Assembly (NCBI GenBank): GCA_964418125.1
Contig: CAYQKY010000017.1
Span: 1-64,000, forward strand
Direction of reading: 5' to 3'
Length of the DNA: 64,000 nt
Source: JACJXW01 sp964418125
GTDB taxonomy: Bacteria > Bacteroidota > Bacteroidia > Chitinophagales > Saprospiraceae
A program made the translations under genes and the position numbers. Of this stretch, positions 8,617 through 17,382 are shown piece by piece. Within the stretch, counting starts at the first letter, position 1, and every line of letters begins with the position of its first letter. Under the pieces are notes generated by a model. It searched no databases, had not been told where the DNA came from, and saw only the letters and a list, made by a program, of their open reading frames with translations.

Positions 8617-9546
8617 ATGGCCTTTAAAACACCGATTATGCAACCACTTTGGGGAATAGACCTGGGGGGGACGAAAGTCGAAGGCGTGATCCTTAAAGGC
8701 CCTTCATCGGCCGATGTAATTACCCGCCTGCGCATTCCAACTGAAGCAGAAAAGGGTTATGCGCACATCGTTGCCCAGGTAGAGCGGGTAGTGAGCTCGC
8801 TCCGCAGGGCCTCGGGCATGGAGCCCGGACGTATCGGCGTAGGCGGCCCGGGAATTCCCGGGCCGGACACCCTGCTCATGAAAAACTGCAATACGACGGC
8901 CCTCAACGGCCGGCCGTTACTCAAAGACCTGGAAGATGCCCTGGGGGTGCCCGTAACACTGGCCAACGATGCGAACTGTTTTGTCGTCGCCGAAACCCGC
9001 CTGGGGGTAGTCAGGGAACAGGCGCCGGAAGCCAGAACCGTCTTCGGCGTGATCATGGGCACCGGCGTAGGCGGGGGCATTACGGCCGGCGGTAAACTGC
9101 TGGAGGGCCGCCACGGCATTGCCGGGGAATGGGGGCATAATTTTCTGGACGAATCGGGCGGCGTCTGTTACTGCGGGAGGGTGGGCTGCGTAGAAACAGT
9201 CATTTCCGGCCCGGCATTGGAACGATACTACGCCCACCGGTCGGGCGAGGAACTGAGGCTTTCGCAGATAGTCGAACGTCATCAATCCGGCAATGACAAA
9301 GTGGCCAATGCCACCGTAGAACGCCTCATTCACTTTTTCGGGAAGGGCATTGCCGGCGTCATCAACATACTTGACCCCGATGTGGTCGTCCTGGGCGGTG
9401 GCCTGGGCAATATCGGCCTGCTCTATTCTGAAGGGGTGGCCGCGGCCCGGCAGTTCGTCTTTAACGACAGCCTCAGAACGAAATTCCTCCGGCCAAAACT
9501 AGGCGATAGCGCCGGGGTGTTCGGAGCGGCCCTGCTGGTGGAATGA
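8617..9546 (+). CDS. ROK-family sugar kinase
   Basis: A 309-residue cytosolic kinase of the ROK family (repressor, ORF, kinase), without a DNA-binding N-terminus, so an enzyme and not a regulator. The N-terminal phosphate loop is GIDLGGTKVEG, the second phosphate motif is GTGVGGGI, and the zinc site is formed by GHNF and CYCGRVGCVE. Such enzymes phosphorylate glucose, fructose, N-acetylglucosamine or N-acetylmannosamine with ATP; which of these is not decidable here. The ATG at 8617 is preferred because GAAGGTGG lies about ten bases upstream; ATG 8638 (MQPLWGID) is the alternative, and 8530 would add unconserved residues. The gene is followed by a large inverted repeat. Confidence 0.88.
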   Translation: MAFKTPIMQPLWGIDLGGTKVEGVILKGPSSADVITRLRIPTEAEKGYAHIVAQVERVVSSLRRASGMEPGRIGVGGPGIPGPDTLLMKNCNTTALNGRPLLKDLEDALGVPVTLANDANCFVVAETRLGVVREQAPEARTVFGVIMGTGVGGGITAGGKLLEGRHGIAGEWGHNFLDESGGVCYCGRVGCVETVISGPALERYYAHRSGEELRLSQIVERHQSGNDKVANATVERLIHFFGKGIAGVINILDPDVVVLGGGLGNIGLLYSEGVAAARQFVFNDSLRTKFLRPKLGDSAGVFGAALLVE

Positions 9547-9982
9547 TGGTGTAGAGGTGTTTTGGTGTAAATACATGGACAGAAATACAGAATCACAAGG
9601 AAATACGTAGAAATGCAGTGGAAATGTCCGTCATGCTTGGGTTCGGATTGCATTTCCTCGTTTCTTTCTATGCATGTCTACGCATTTCTGCCCCGGTACT
9701 TACACCAACACCAATGCACGCATACACCTGTACACGCTTATGTCTTCCCCCACACAAATGTCCTTAACTACCCAGTTGTGTAGTATGATGGCCTTCAATA
9801 ACCTTGTACATTGGTGCAACGATAAAAGGCATTGGCCCACGGATAGGGGGTGTTCATACAATGCGGCTGAAGCAAGGTTGACCACTGTTGATGAGCCCCT
9901 TATCTTGGTGACAATGTGAAACGAGAGGCAACCCTGAGGATTCCGGGTTGTCCTTTGGTAATAAGAATACACCCGACTAAAA
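9547..9982. other. 436-bp intergenic region with a long imperfect inverted repeat
   Basis: No gene is supported. The left half is dominated by the word hairpin at 9555-9712. The right half (9713-9982) shows no recognisable element; it leads into the LuxR-type regulator gene and presumably holds its promoter, though I see no good TAnnTTTG match. Confidence 0.5.
9555..9712. repeat. Large 3'-end word hairpin (GAAATACAG / GCATTTCTA words)
   Basis: The left arm, about 9555-9616, is built of GGTGTTTTGGTGTAAATAC, AGAAATACAG, GGAAATACG and AGAAATGCAG. The right arm, about 9649-9712, is its diverged reverse complement: TGCATTTCCTCG, ACGCATTTCTG and TACTTACACCAACACC. Arms of about 60 bp flank a 32-base centre. 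It starts just after the ROK kinase stop. The same word appears at 36381-36403. Confidence 0.65.
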
Positions 9983-10606
9983 ATGATTTCCGTTGCAATT
10001 GTAGATGCCAAACGGGACGTGAGAGAAGGCGTCCAGGGCATACTGGAAGCCAGTGATGGCTTTTGTTGCCTTGGTTCCTATGCCGATGGGCAGTCTGCCC
10101 TGGAGCACCTGCCGGAATGCCCCTCTGATGTCCTTCTGATCGAAGCAGACCTTCCCGATATGCAGGGCGCCGATTGCGTGCGCCTGCTCCTGGATGAAAT
10201 TCCGGGCCTGCATGTCATAATGTTTACCAACTGCCTGCGCGAGGAGCAGGTCTTTGCTGCATTCAAGGCCGGAGCATTGGGGTATATCTCCAAGACTTTC
10301 TTCCCTTCCTATTTACTGAATGCCATCCGGGAAGTCAAAGCCGGTGGAGCGCCGATGAGCCCTTCGGTGGCGAAGCGGGTAGTGCGTTCTTTCAGCCAGC
10401 TGGAAAACCCACTGCCGCTTTTGTCGAAAAGGGAATTCGATGTCATGGCCCTGCTCTGCAAAGGATACAGCTACCGGAAGATCGGAGAGCGGCTGTTTGT
10501 CAGCCCCAATACCGTACGCTTTCACCTGAAAAACATATACCGAAAGCTCAAGGTAAACTCCCGGCACGAGGCCCTGATCAAGGCCGCCAAGGTAGGTATG
10601 GTCTGA
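9983..10606 (+). CDS. LuxR/NarL-type response regulator with Glu at the phosphoacceptor position
   Basis: A 207-residue transcription factor. Residues 1-120 form a receiver-like domain and about 143-205 a LuxR C-terminal helix-turn-helix (LSKREFDVMALL, SPNTVRFHLKNIYRKL). The receiver keeps the switch threonine (T82) and lysine (K104), but the phosphoacceptor aspartate is replaced by glutamate (E54 in LLIEADLP) and one of the two N-terminal acidic residues is alanine (VDAKRD). Glutamate can mimic a phosphorylated aspartate, so a constitutively active or phosphorylation-independent regulator is a fair inference. No histidine kinase is adjacent. It sits upstream of a SusC/SusD operon in the same direction and may control it. 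Confidence 0.88.
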   Translation: MISVAIVDAKRDVREGVQGILEASDGFCCLGSYADGQSALEHLPECPSDVLLIEADLPDMQGADCVRLLLDEIPGLHVIMFTNCLREEQVFAAFKAGALGYISKTFFPSYLLNAIREVKAGGAPMSPSVAKRVVRSFSQLENPLPLLSKREFDVMALLCKGYSYRKIGERLFVSPNTVRFHLKNIYRKLKVNSRHEALIKAAKVGMV

Positions 10607-10610
10607 CAAG

Positions 10611-10684
10611 GATTTTGGAACTATTGAGAGTTTTTTTCATACTAATCTGTGTTTCTGTTGCCGGGGATATCCCGGCAACTTTTT
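10611..10684 (+). repeat. T-rich leader plus GTTGCCG hairpin module, copy A
   Basis: Starting five bases after the regulator stop, GATTTTGG, then TGAGAGTTTTTTTC and TACTAATCTG run to 10649, followed by the hairpin at 10657-10679. The same arrangement occurs at 22393-22466. The shared leader is unlike an ordinary terminator and may be the end of a small RNA or a protein-binding 3' element. Confidence 0.6.
10657..10684 (+). terminator. Rho-independent terminator
   Basis: GTTGCCGGG (10657-10665) pairs with CCCGGCAAC (10671-10679) over a 5-base loop, followed by a T-tract at 10680-10684. It ends the regulator transcript before the SusC gene. Confidence 0.85.
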
Positions 10685-10890
10685 CCTTTGAGGGAAGGAC
10701 CTCAAACACGCACTGATCCGCCTTTTCATCAAACTAAACCTCGCACTGTACAGCAAATGAACTCTGTTTCATTCTCTGTCGCCCGTTTGGTGCGCAGCTG
10801 AATGATAAGGGAATGCTATGCCCGCAGTCCTGGCATCTGCCAGGCTGCGGTATGGCGGCTCTATATGCATTTATTAACCAAAACTTTTTT

Positions 10891-13800
10891 ATGATGAAAA
10901 GGCTTTTACTGGTTGTTCCGATGGTTGTTCTGAGCCTGGCTATGGCAATGGCACAGCGGACCATCACCGGGGTCGTGACTGATACCGAAGGCCAGCCGCT
11001 GATCGGCGCCAACGTTATCGTTAAAGGTACGTCTACCGGCACGGTAACCGATATCGATGGGAAATATTCGATACGGTTGCCGGAAGATAAAGATAGGCTG
11101 ATCTTCAGCTACACCGGCTATTCCACGGAAGAAGTTTATGTCGGCGGGTCCGACATAGTCGACGTTACGCTCTCGGAAGGCGTCGTGCTCGAGACGGCGG
11201 TAGTGACGGCCCTGGGTATCGAAAGGGAAGAAAAATCTCTGGGTTATGCCGTCCAGTCTCTGGAAGGCGACCAGATACAGCAGGTCGCCGAACCCGACCC
11301 GCTGCGTGCCCTGCAGGGCAAGGTGGCCGGCGTAAATATTCTGGGGAGTAGCGGCGCTCCGGGCAGTGCCACCCGAATCACCATCCGGGGTAATTCCTCC
11401 CTGCTGGGTAACAACCAGCCCCTGATCGTTGTGGATGGCATCCCCTATGACAATTCCGAATATCGTACCAACCTGGGGTTGAACAGCGGCGGCGCCTATG
11501 CCAACCGCATGGCAGATATCGACCCCAATAATATTGAAACGATCAACGTACTGCGGGGAGCGGCCGCGGCTGCCCTATGGGGCTCCCGCGCCGCCAATGG
11601 CGTGATTATGATCACGACCAAGACCGGCTCCCGCCAGAAGAAGGGGCTGGGGGTCAGCGTATCTTCAACTCTTGCCTTTGAAGAGATCGCCAACCTGCCG
11701 GATTATCAGAATACCTACGGTACCGGCACGAACTTCAACTATCAGCAGGCGAACGGCTCCTGGGGTGCGCCTTTCGTGGGCACCAGGCCTTACGCTACCC
11801 TGGAGGAAATACCGCACTGGTATCAGGGCCGCCCCGGCTTTGAAGACCTGGCCGGCGTTACCGTGCCCTACCGGGCTTACCCGGACAATGTGGAAAACCT
11901 GTTCCGTACCGGAGTCACTTCCGACAATGCCATTACCATTACCAGCGGAGGGGAGAACGCCAGTGTGGGCGCTACCGTTTCCTACCTGAGCAATGAAGGC
12001 TTCGTCCCGAATACCCGCTTTACCCGGGCTGCTTTCAGCGTGGGGGGGGCGGCTCAGCTTTCGGACCGCTTTTCCCTCTCGGCCAACCTCAATTACACGC
12101 GTACGGACCAGGACGGTGTCATCTCCGGCGTTGGAGCGCTAGGCGGCAACAACCCCTCGGCGTTTGCCCGGGCCCTTTACCTGGGGAGAAACTGGGATGT
12201 TCACGGCCAGCCCTACCAGAACCCCATCGACAACGGCAGCGAATTTATGGTGGCCCGCGGCCAGGCCGACAATCCGCTGTGGTCTTACCGCAACGCCGGT
12301 TTTCGTTCGGACGTCGACCGCATCGCTTCGGTGCTGAACGCCCGGTACAGCATTATCGAGGGCCTGGCGATCAATTACCGCATCGGGCTGAACGCCTACT
12401 CCCAGCGCAACATCGAGTTCATCCGCCCCGGCTCCACCGGCCCTTCCTCCAACCCGGGCGTCGGGCAGGTAACTGACCACGACATCGCCTACCAGGAAAT
12501 TGAAAGCAACCTGTTCCTGGAGTATAATACCAACTTTGGCGAAATGCTTACTTTTGACGCGCTGGTAGGCCATAACCTCAACCAGACGACTGTTGACCAG
12601 CAGGCGTTCCAGGGGCTCAACTACGTTATCTTCGATATTGACGACCTGGACAATACCAACAACGTCATTCCCTATCCTCTGCCCGATGGCAGCCCCGGCT
12701 ATCAGCGAAGCCGCCTGTACGGCCTGTATAGCGAGTTCCGCTTTGGCTTCAACAGCTGGGCGTACCTCAACCTCTCCGGACGAAACGACTGGTCGTCGAC
12801 CCTGCCGCTCGACAACCGCAGCTACTTCTATCCTTCGGCTTCGGCCTCCTTCAGCATCCTCGATGCGCTGGCCGTCACCCCCAGGAATATCGACTTCGTA
12901 AAGTTGCGCGCCGGCTGGGCCCAGGTGGGTAATGATACGGACCCCTACCTGCTGAGCAAGGTGTACAACGTAAACAGTGTGCTGGTCACCAACCCGGCGC
13001 CGACGGCTTCCTTCCCCTTCACTCCGACCGGAGGAACGACCACGCCGGCTCTGACCCTCACCGATATTGAACGCAACCCCGACCTGAAGCCCGAGCGGAC
13101 CAATGAGTTCGAGGTGGGTATGGATGTGCGCCTGTTCGGTGGGCTGGTAACCCTGGACGCCACCTATTACGACAAGCGGTCCAAAGACCAGATCGCCCTG
13201 GTGTCCGTCCCCAATTCCAGCGGCTTTGAGCAGTACCTGACCAATTTCGGAGAGATCTCCAACAAGGGTGTGGAAGTAGCTCTGGGCATTACGCCTTTCC
13301 GCAATGAGAACGGCTTCACCTGGAACACCTTCACTACCTTCACCCGCAACCGTAACGTCATCGAGGAACTGACCGAAGGGGTGGAAGAGATACAGATTGA
13401 ACAGGGCTCTTCCTTTGCCGGCAGTGTCATTGGCGTTCACCGCCCGGGACAGGAATTCGGTATGCTGCTCGGCTCTGTGAACCTGCGGGACGACGAGGGC
13501 AACCTGCTGATCGACCGCAGCAACGGCCAGCTGATCCGCGCGCCGGAATCGGCCATCATCGGCAACCCCAACCCCGACTTCCGGCTGGGCTTTATCAATA
13601 ACTTCAGCTGGAAAGGGTTCTCCCTGCGGGCAGTACTGGACTGGCAGCAGGGTGGCGACCTGTTCTCCAACACAGTTCTTTCCCTGCTTGGCCGGGGCGT
13701 GACCAAGTTCAATGAAGACCGGGAAGTCATGAAAGTTATTCCCGGCGTATACGGCGACCCGAATACCCTGCAGCCGGTGCTCAACGAGGCCGGGGAAAAG

Positions 13801-14145
13801 ATCCCCAACCAGACTATGGTGGAGGTCAACACCCTGTTTTTCGGTGAGACCTTCGCGATCAACGGCGCCAACGAGTGGGCCGTATTCGACGCTTCCTACC
13901 TGAAACTCCGGGAAGTGGTGCTTTCCTATTCCTTCCCCCGCCGCCTGCTGCAAAATACGCCCTTTACCGGCGCCAGCATTTCGCTGACCGGCAGAAACCT
14001 CTGGTTCCTCGCTCCCGGTTTTCCGGAGTTTACCAACTTCGACCCCGAGGTCAACCAGTTTGGCTCTACCAACAAGCAGGGTATCGAATACAGCGCTACG
14101 CCAACCGTTCGCCGTTATGGCGTAAGCCTGAGAGTGCAGTTTTGA
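10891..14145 (+). CDS. SusC/RagA-family TonB-dependent outer-membrane receptor
   Basis: A 1084-residue outer-membrane barrel that imports an oligomeric nutrient with its SusD partner, powered by TonB. A signal peptide ends at AMAMA-Q (about residue 21). A carboxypeptidase-regulatory-like domain follows (ITGVVTDTEGQPLIGANV), then the plug domain (GNSSLLGNNQPLIVVDGIPY, IETINVLRGAAAAALWG) and the 22-strand barrel to the terminal phenylalanine (LRVQF). ATG 10891 or 10894 (MMKRLLLV) is the start; the longer frame from 10813 would place unconserved sequence before the signal peptide. It is followed after 24 bp by its SusD gene. The substrate is unknown: no glycosidase or protease is in the operon. 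Confidence 0.93.
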   Translation: MMKRLLLVVPMVVLSLAMAMAQRTITGVVTDTEGQPLIGANVIVKGTSTGTVTDIDGKYSIRLPEDKDRLIFSYTGYSTEEVYVGGSDIVDVTLSEGVVLETAVVTALGIEREEKSLGYAVQSLEGDQIQQVAEPDPLRALQGKVAGVNILGSSGAPGSATRITIRGNSSLLGNNQPLIVVDGIPYDNSEYRTNLGLNSGGAYANRMADIDPNNIETINVLRGAAAAALWGSRAANGVIMITTKTGSRQKKGLGVSVSSTLAFEEIANLPDYQNTYGTGTNFNYQQANGSWGAPFVGTRPYATLEEIPHWYQGRPGFEDLAGVTVPYRAYPDNVENLFRTGVTSDNAITITSGGENASVGATVSYLSNEGFVPNTRFTRAAFSVGGAAQLSDRFSLSANLNYTRTDQDGVISGVGALGGNNPSAFARALYLGRNWDVHGQPYQNPIDNGSEFMVARGQADNPLWSYRNAGFRSDVDRIASVLNARYSIIEGLAINYRIGLNAYSQRNIEFIRPGSTGPSSNPGVGQVTDHDIAYQEIESNLFLEYNTNFGEMLTFDALVGHNLNQTTVDQQAFQGLNYVIFDIDDLDNTNNVIPYPLPDGSPGYQRSRLYGLYSEFRFGFNSWAYLNLSGRNDWSSTLPLDNRSYFYPSASASFSILDALAVTPRNIDFVKLRAGWAQVGNDTDPYLLSKVYNVNSVLVTNPAPTASFPFTPTGGTTTPALTLTDIERNPDLKPERTNEFEVGMDVRLFGGLVTLDATYYDKRSKDQIALVSVPNSSGFEQYLTNFGEISNKGVEVALGITPFRNENGFTWNTFTTFTRNRNVIEELTEGVEEIQIEQGSSFAGSVIGVHRPGQEFGMLLGSVNLRDDEGNLLIDRSNGQLIRAPESAIIGNPNPDFRLGFINNFSWKGFSLRAVLDWQQGGDLFSNTVLSLLGRGVTKFNEDREVMKVIPGVYGDPNTLQPVLNEAGEKIPNQTMVEVNTLFFGETFAINGANEWAVFDASYLKLREVVLSYSFPRRLLQNTPFTGASISLTGRNLWFLAPGFPEFTNFDPEVNQFGSTNKQGIEYSATPTVRRYGVSLRVQF

Positions 14146-14169
14146 AAAAAACTTTAAAAAGAAAAAGCC

Positions 14170-15789
14170 ATGAATAAGATAGTTTTAAGCATATTAACCC
14201 TATCCATGTTGATCCTTGCTTCGTGCAGCGACTTCCTGGATATCAACGAAGACCCGAACAATCCCCGGGAGGCCAACCTTCCCCTGGTGCTGCCTTCCGT
14301 GCAGCTTAACTTGGCCGGCGCCCTGGGCGCTTCCACCGGCGGGCTGGGCAATTTTACCTCAATGTACACCCACCATACGGTTCAGCGGGGCGTTCAGCAG
14401 AATGATTACGCGTTCCGGGGAGACGACTTCGGCGTATCCACCCCCTGGCGTATCCTGAATACCTTTGCGCTCAATGACCTGGAGCAGATGCTGGCGCAGG
14501 CAGAAGAGCTGCAGGCCGGGCCCTACCTCGGAGTAGGGAAGATCATGAAAGCGTACATGTACTCCATTATGGTGGACATGTGGGGCAACGTGCCGTTTAC
14601 CGACGCTCAGCAGGGTGCGAATGAGCTGTTTCCCAGTTTTGACAGCGGAGAAGAAGTTTACAATGCCGTGTTCGCTTTGCTCGATGAAGGAATTGCCGAC
14701 CTGGAATCGGAATCCTCCTTTATGCCCGGCAGCGATGACCTGATCTACGGTGGCGACCTGGATCTGTGGCGCAAGTTCGCCAAGACCCTGAAACTGAAAA
14801 TGTACACCCAGGTGCGCCTGGCGCAGGATGTCAGTGAGGAAGTCCGTAAACTGATCGAGGAGGACGACCTCATCGGGCCGGGGGAGGATTTTCAGATGCA
14901 GTACGGCACTTCGGCCGCTCCCGAGAACCGCAACCCGGGCTATGCTCAGGAATATGCACAAGGGGGCGCGTTCAACTACATCAGCCCTTATTTCTTTGAG
15001 ATCATGAGCGGGATCAACACCTTTTTTGATGACAACATATACGAAGGTATTACCGACCCGCGTATTCCGTATTACTTCTACAACCAGCTGCCGGAGGGCG
15101 CAACCGATGCGGATGCAGAGAACCCCTGTTCTTACTGCCCTTCCCGCTCGGGTACTCCCTTCCTGTCCATCTGGATGTTCTCTTTCAATATCGACCCCAA
15201 TGAGGGGTTCGACCAGTCGTCTTCCGCAACGGTCATGGGGCTGTACCCGATTGGCGGGCGTTATGATGACGGTGAGGGTGGCCAGGTCAACTTCAACGGC
15301 GCTGCCGACTCCCCCCAGCGTATGCTGACCTACTACGCCCGCCTGTATCTGGAGGCCGAACTGGCGATCACCGGCGTTACCGACGGTGATGCTCGCGCCC
15401 TCTTCGAGGAGGCCATGCGGGCCTCCTTCGATAAGGTGGATGAGATCGCCGCCGATGCCGGCGCCCCCGCCCTGGTGGAGGACGATGTGGAGGCCTATAT
15501 TGCCAACGTGCTCGAACGCTATGATGCCGCCGATGACGATGGCAAGCTGGAGCACATCATGACCCAGAAGTGGATCGCCACTTACGGCTTCGGCGTAGAT
15601 GCCTATACCGACTACCGCCGCACCGGTTATCCGAAATTGCACGACCCTAATACGGACAACCTCAACGTGACGGCTTCGAGCCGGCTATACCCTCTGGCCT
15701 TTCCCTACCCGCAAAGCGAGCTGAACCGTAACCCCAATGCTCCGGAACAGCGGAATATTACCACCGATGGGGTGTTTTGGGATAAGTAG
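14170..15789 (+). CDS. SusD/RagB-family lipoprotein
   Basis: A 539-residue surface lipoprotein that forms the lid of the preceding SusC barrel and binds substrate. The lipoprotein signal has the lipobox LASC with the lipidated cysteine near residue 19. The mature start DFLDINEDPNNP is typical of the SusD-like family 2, and the rest fits the helical TPR-like SusD fold (repeated EELQAGPYLGVGKIMKAYM-type helices). It starts 24 bp after SusC and is certainly co-transcribed. A hairpin repeat separates it from the third gene of the operon. Which nutrient it binds cannot be seen. Confidence 0.92.
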   Translation: MNKIVLSILTLSMLILASCSDFLDINEDPNNPREANLPLVLPSVQLNLAGALGASTGGLGNFTSMYTHHTVQRGVQQNDYAFRGDDFGVSTPWRILNTFALNDLEQMLAQAEELQAGPYLGVGKIMKAYMYSIMVDMWGNVPFTDAQQGANELFPSFDSGEEVYNAVFALLDEGIADLESESSFMPGSDDLIYGGDLDLWRKFAKTLKLKMYTQVRLAQDVSEEVRKLIEEDDLIGPGEDFQMQYGTSAAPENRNPGYAQEYAQGGAFNYISPYFFEIMSGINTFFDDNIYEGITDPRIPYYFYNQLPEGATDADAENPCSYCPSRSGTPFLSIWMFSFNIDPNEGFDQSSSATVMGLYPIGGRYDDGEGGQVNFNGAADSPQRMLTYYARLYLEAELAITGVTDGDARALFEEAMRASFDKVDEIAADAGAPALVEDDVEAYIANVLERYDAADDDGKLEHIMTQKWIATYGFGVDAYTDYRRTGYPKLHDPNTDNLNVTASSRLYPLAFPYPQSELNRNPNAPEQRNITTDGVFWDK

Positions 15790-15793
15790 GCTG

Positions 15794-15864
15794 TTCGCCA
15801 TTCGGTGTTCGGTGTTCGCATGTGGCAATCCGAAGCAGGCGAATACCGAATACCGAATGACGAA
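15794..15864. repeat. 3'-end word hairpin (TTCGGTGTTCG words) inside a Sus operon
   Basis: A 26-base left arm at 15794-15819 (two ATTCGGTGTTCG-type units) matches the reverse complement of a 26-base right arm at 15839-15864 at 23 of 26 positions; two of the three differences remain G-T wobbles if the plus strand is transcribed. It starts five bases after the SusD stop and could lower transcription of the following lipoprotein gene or protect the susCD message end. Confidence 0.8.
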
Positions 15865-15914
15865 CCCCGAAGTTGGTTCAACATTTTATTACAATATCAA
15901 AAGCAAAAACGATT

Positions 15915-16853
15915 ATGAAGACATCAAAATATCTGCTTGTATTTCTTCTCACGGGCGCCCTTGCATTTCTGAACTCCTGTGTGGAGGATGACAGCCCCTT
16001 TCCGGATTTTCAGGATGCCGTGAACATGCGCATCGTGGTAGACCCGAATTTTTCCACTATCAATAAGGAAGACCCGGAGTCGGCCAAAGTCGTCCTGGAT
16101 TTCTATTCCGAAAATGTAGAAGATGTGGAAAAGGTCGACCTCCATGTTGACTTTTTCGATTTCAGCGAAGGCACTACTTCAGATCGTTCTTTCCTGAGGA
16201 CGATCGATCCCGGCAGTTTCCAGGATGGAATACTGGGAGGGGTAGAGATCACCTTCAATGAGATCCGGAATGCCCTGGGCCTGGAAGTTGCGGATTTCGA
16301 CGGCCTGGACCAGGTCACCATTTACAATACCACCACGCTGAAGGACGGCAGGGTGTATCCTTCGATGATCGAGGTCAACGAGGAGGTCACCATTAATAAT
16401 GTGACGCCCAACATCCAGAACTCCTCGGCGACGAGCAGTTTTACCACCACTATCGTCATCTTTGTGCAGTGCCCGCTGCCCGAGGGGTTCGCCACCGGCA
16501 CCTATATGCTGGAGCAGGTCTCCGGGCCCGCAGACCCTTTCTTCGGAAATGAGTACCGCTGGGCGCCCGGCGAGGTCACTATTACCGCCACCGGGCCCAT
16601 AGGCAGGGTCTTTACCGGCAAGTATTTAACTTTTGACCAGGATTTCAACTTTGTAGTGACCTGCGGCATACTGGTGGTCCCCCGTACGGATACCGGCCTG
16701 GGCTGCCCGGACCCCGATTTCGTCTATGTGCAGGATGGGATCAATGAATACGAAGACGATAAAGAGTTTACGATCACCCTGCTGGATAATGTTGCAGGGG
16801 CTTGTGGCCAGCCGGTGGGTGAGCCGCTGGTGCTGAGGTTGACTAAGATTTAA
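15915..16853 (+). CDS. Hypothetical outer-membrane lipoprotein, third gene of the Sus operon
   Basis: A 312-residue predicted lipoprotein with no family I can name. The signal ends in the lipobox LNSC (Cys near residue 22), followed by an acidic linker EDDSPFPDF that suggests surface export. The body is rich in beta-type sequence and alternating polar residues, with several cysteines in the second half. ATG 15915 is chosen because MKTSKYLLVFLL makes a proper signal; an upstream ATG at 15873 would bury it. By position it resembles SusE/SusF-type accessory binding lipoproteins, but I see no sequence proof. A strong terminator follows. Confidence 0.8.
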   Translation: MKTSKYLLVFLLTGALAFLNSCVEDDSPFPDFQDAVNMRIVVDPNFSTINKEDPESAKVVLDFYSENVEDVEKVDLHVDFFDFSEGTTSDRSFLRTIDPGSFQDGILGGVEITFNEIRNALGLEVADFDGLDQVTIYNTTTLKDGRVYPSMIEVNEEVTINNVTPNIQNSSATSSFTTTIVIFVQCPLPEGFATGTYMLEQVSGPADPFFGNEYRWAPGEVTITATGPIGRVFTGKYLTFDQDFNFVVTCGILVVPRTDTGLGCPDPDFVYVQDGINEYEDDKEFTITLLDNVAGACGQPVGEPLVLRLTKI

Positions 16854-16879
16854 AGCACTGAAGTACAGAACCGAATGTT

Positions 16880-16926
16880 GCGGCCCGCAGAGGACTTTTG
16901 TGTCTTTTGCGGGCCGCCTGATTTTT
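16880..16926 (+). terminator. Rho-independent terminator-like hairpin
   Basis: GCGGCCCGCA (16880-16889) pairs perfectly with TGCGGGCCGC (16908-16917); a short T-run lies at 16922-16926. It ends the first Sus operon. Confidence 0.8.
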
Positions 16927-17141
16927 GACGGGGTACCTGCAGAGGGTGTTTGGAGAAACTCTTTGTTGTCATTCGATGCTGTCAGTTCCGTGCGGAAAAA
17001 ATGTTCCCGGCCCGTGAACAATTATTTCAAGCCGGTGTAGATTAGGAGGATAACGCAAAAGTGGGTTCCGGGCAGTTTTTTAGGGCCATTTTCCTTCGAA
17101 CTGTTCAACAGGGTACAATTTTTCGTAAGGGCCGGCCTTGA

Positions 17142-17149
17142 TAATTTTG
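17142..17149 (+). promoter_or_regulatory. Candidate -7 box (TAATTTTG) for the second SusC gene
   Basis: TAATTTTG matches TAnnTTTG exactly. A T-rich TTTTTC at about 17119-17124 lies near the expected -33 distance but is not a clean TTG. If used, the untranslated leader would be about 225 bases, long enough for post-transcriptional control. Confidence 0.35.
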
Positions 17150-17382
17150 GAAAAAAAACTTTATATGACTGGAAATTCTCTACGGTAAATATTACTTGCC
17201 CAATATCATTCAAATAATTATTTAATTTTTAAAAGAAGCGTTGAGGTAGCCTCAATCGTTATCCATTTACTTCGCCTCAGTTAATAGCCGGACTAGTAAA
17301 CAATAAAGTCACCCGACGGGATAGAAAACGGCAATGTATTTTCTAACTCTATACAATCTATTCCAAATCAAAAGGCTTTATT

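Larger units (their letters stand above)
16854..17382. other. 529-bp intergenic region upstream of the second SusC gene
   Basis: It holds the terminator of the first Sus operon at 16880-16926 and, further right, an AT-rich stretch that should carry the promoter and long leader of the second SusC gene (a TAATTTTG box at 17142-17149). A small inverted repeat, TTGAGG and CCTCAA, lies near 17242-17256. No gene is supported. Confidence 0.5.

Noticed and set aside
10813..10890. Longer start of the first SusC gene
   Set aside because: It adds 26 residues before a standard signal peptide and overlaps the probable leader; MMKRLLL at 10891 is the natural start.
16854..17382. Riboswitch in the long leader of the second SusC gene
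   Set aside because: No conserved riboswitch core was recognised; only a small TTGAGG/CCTCAA stem is visible.
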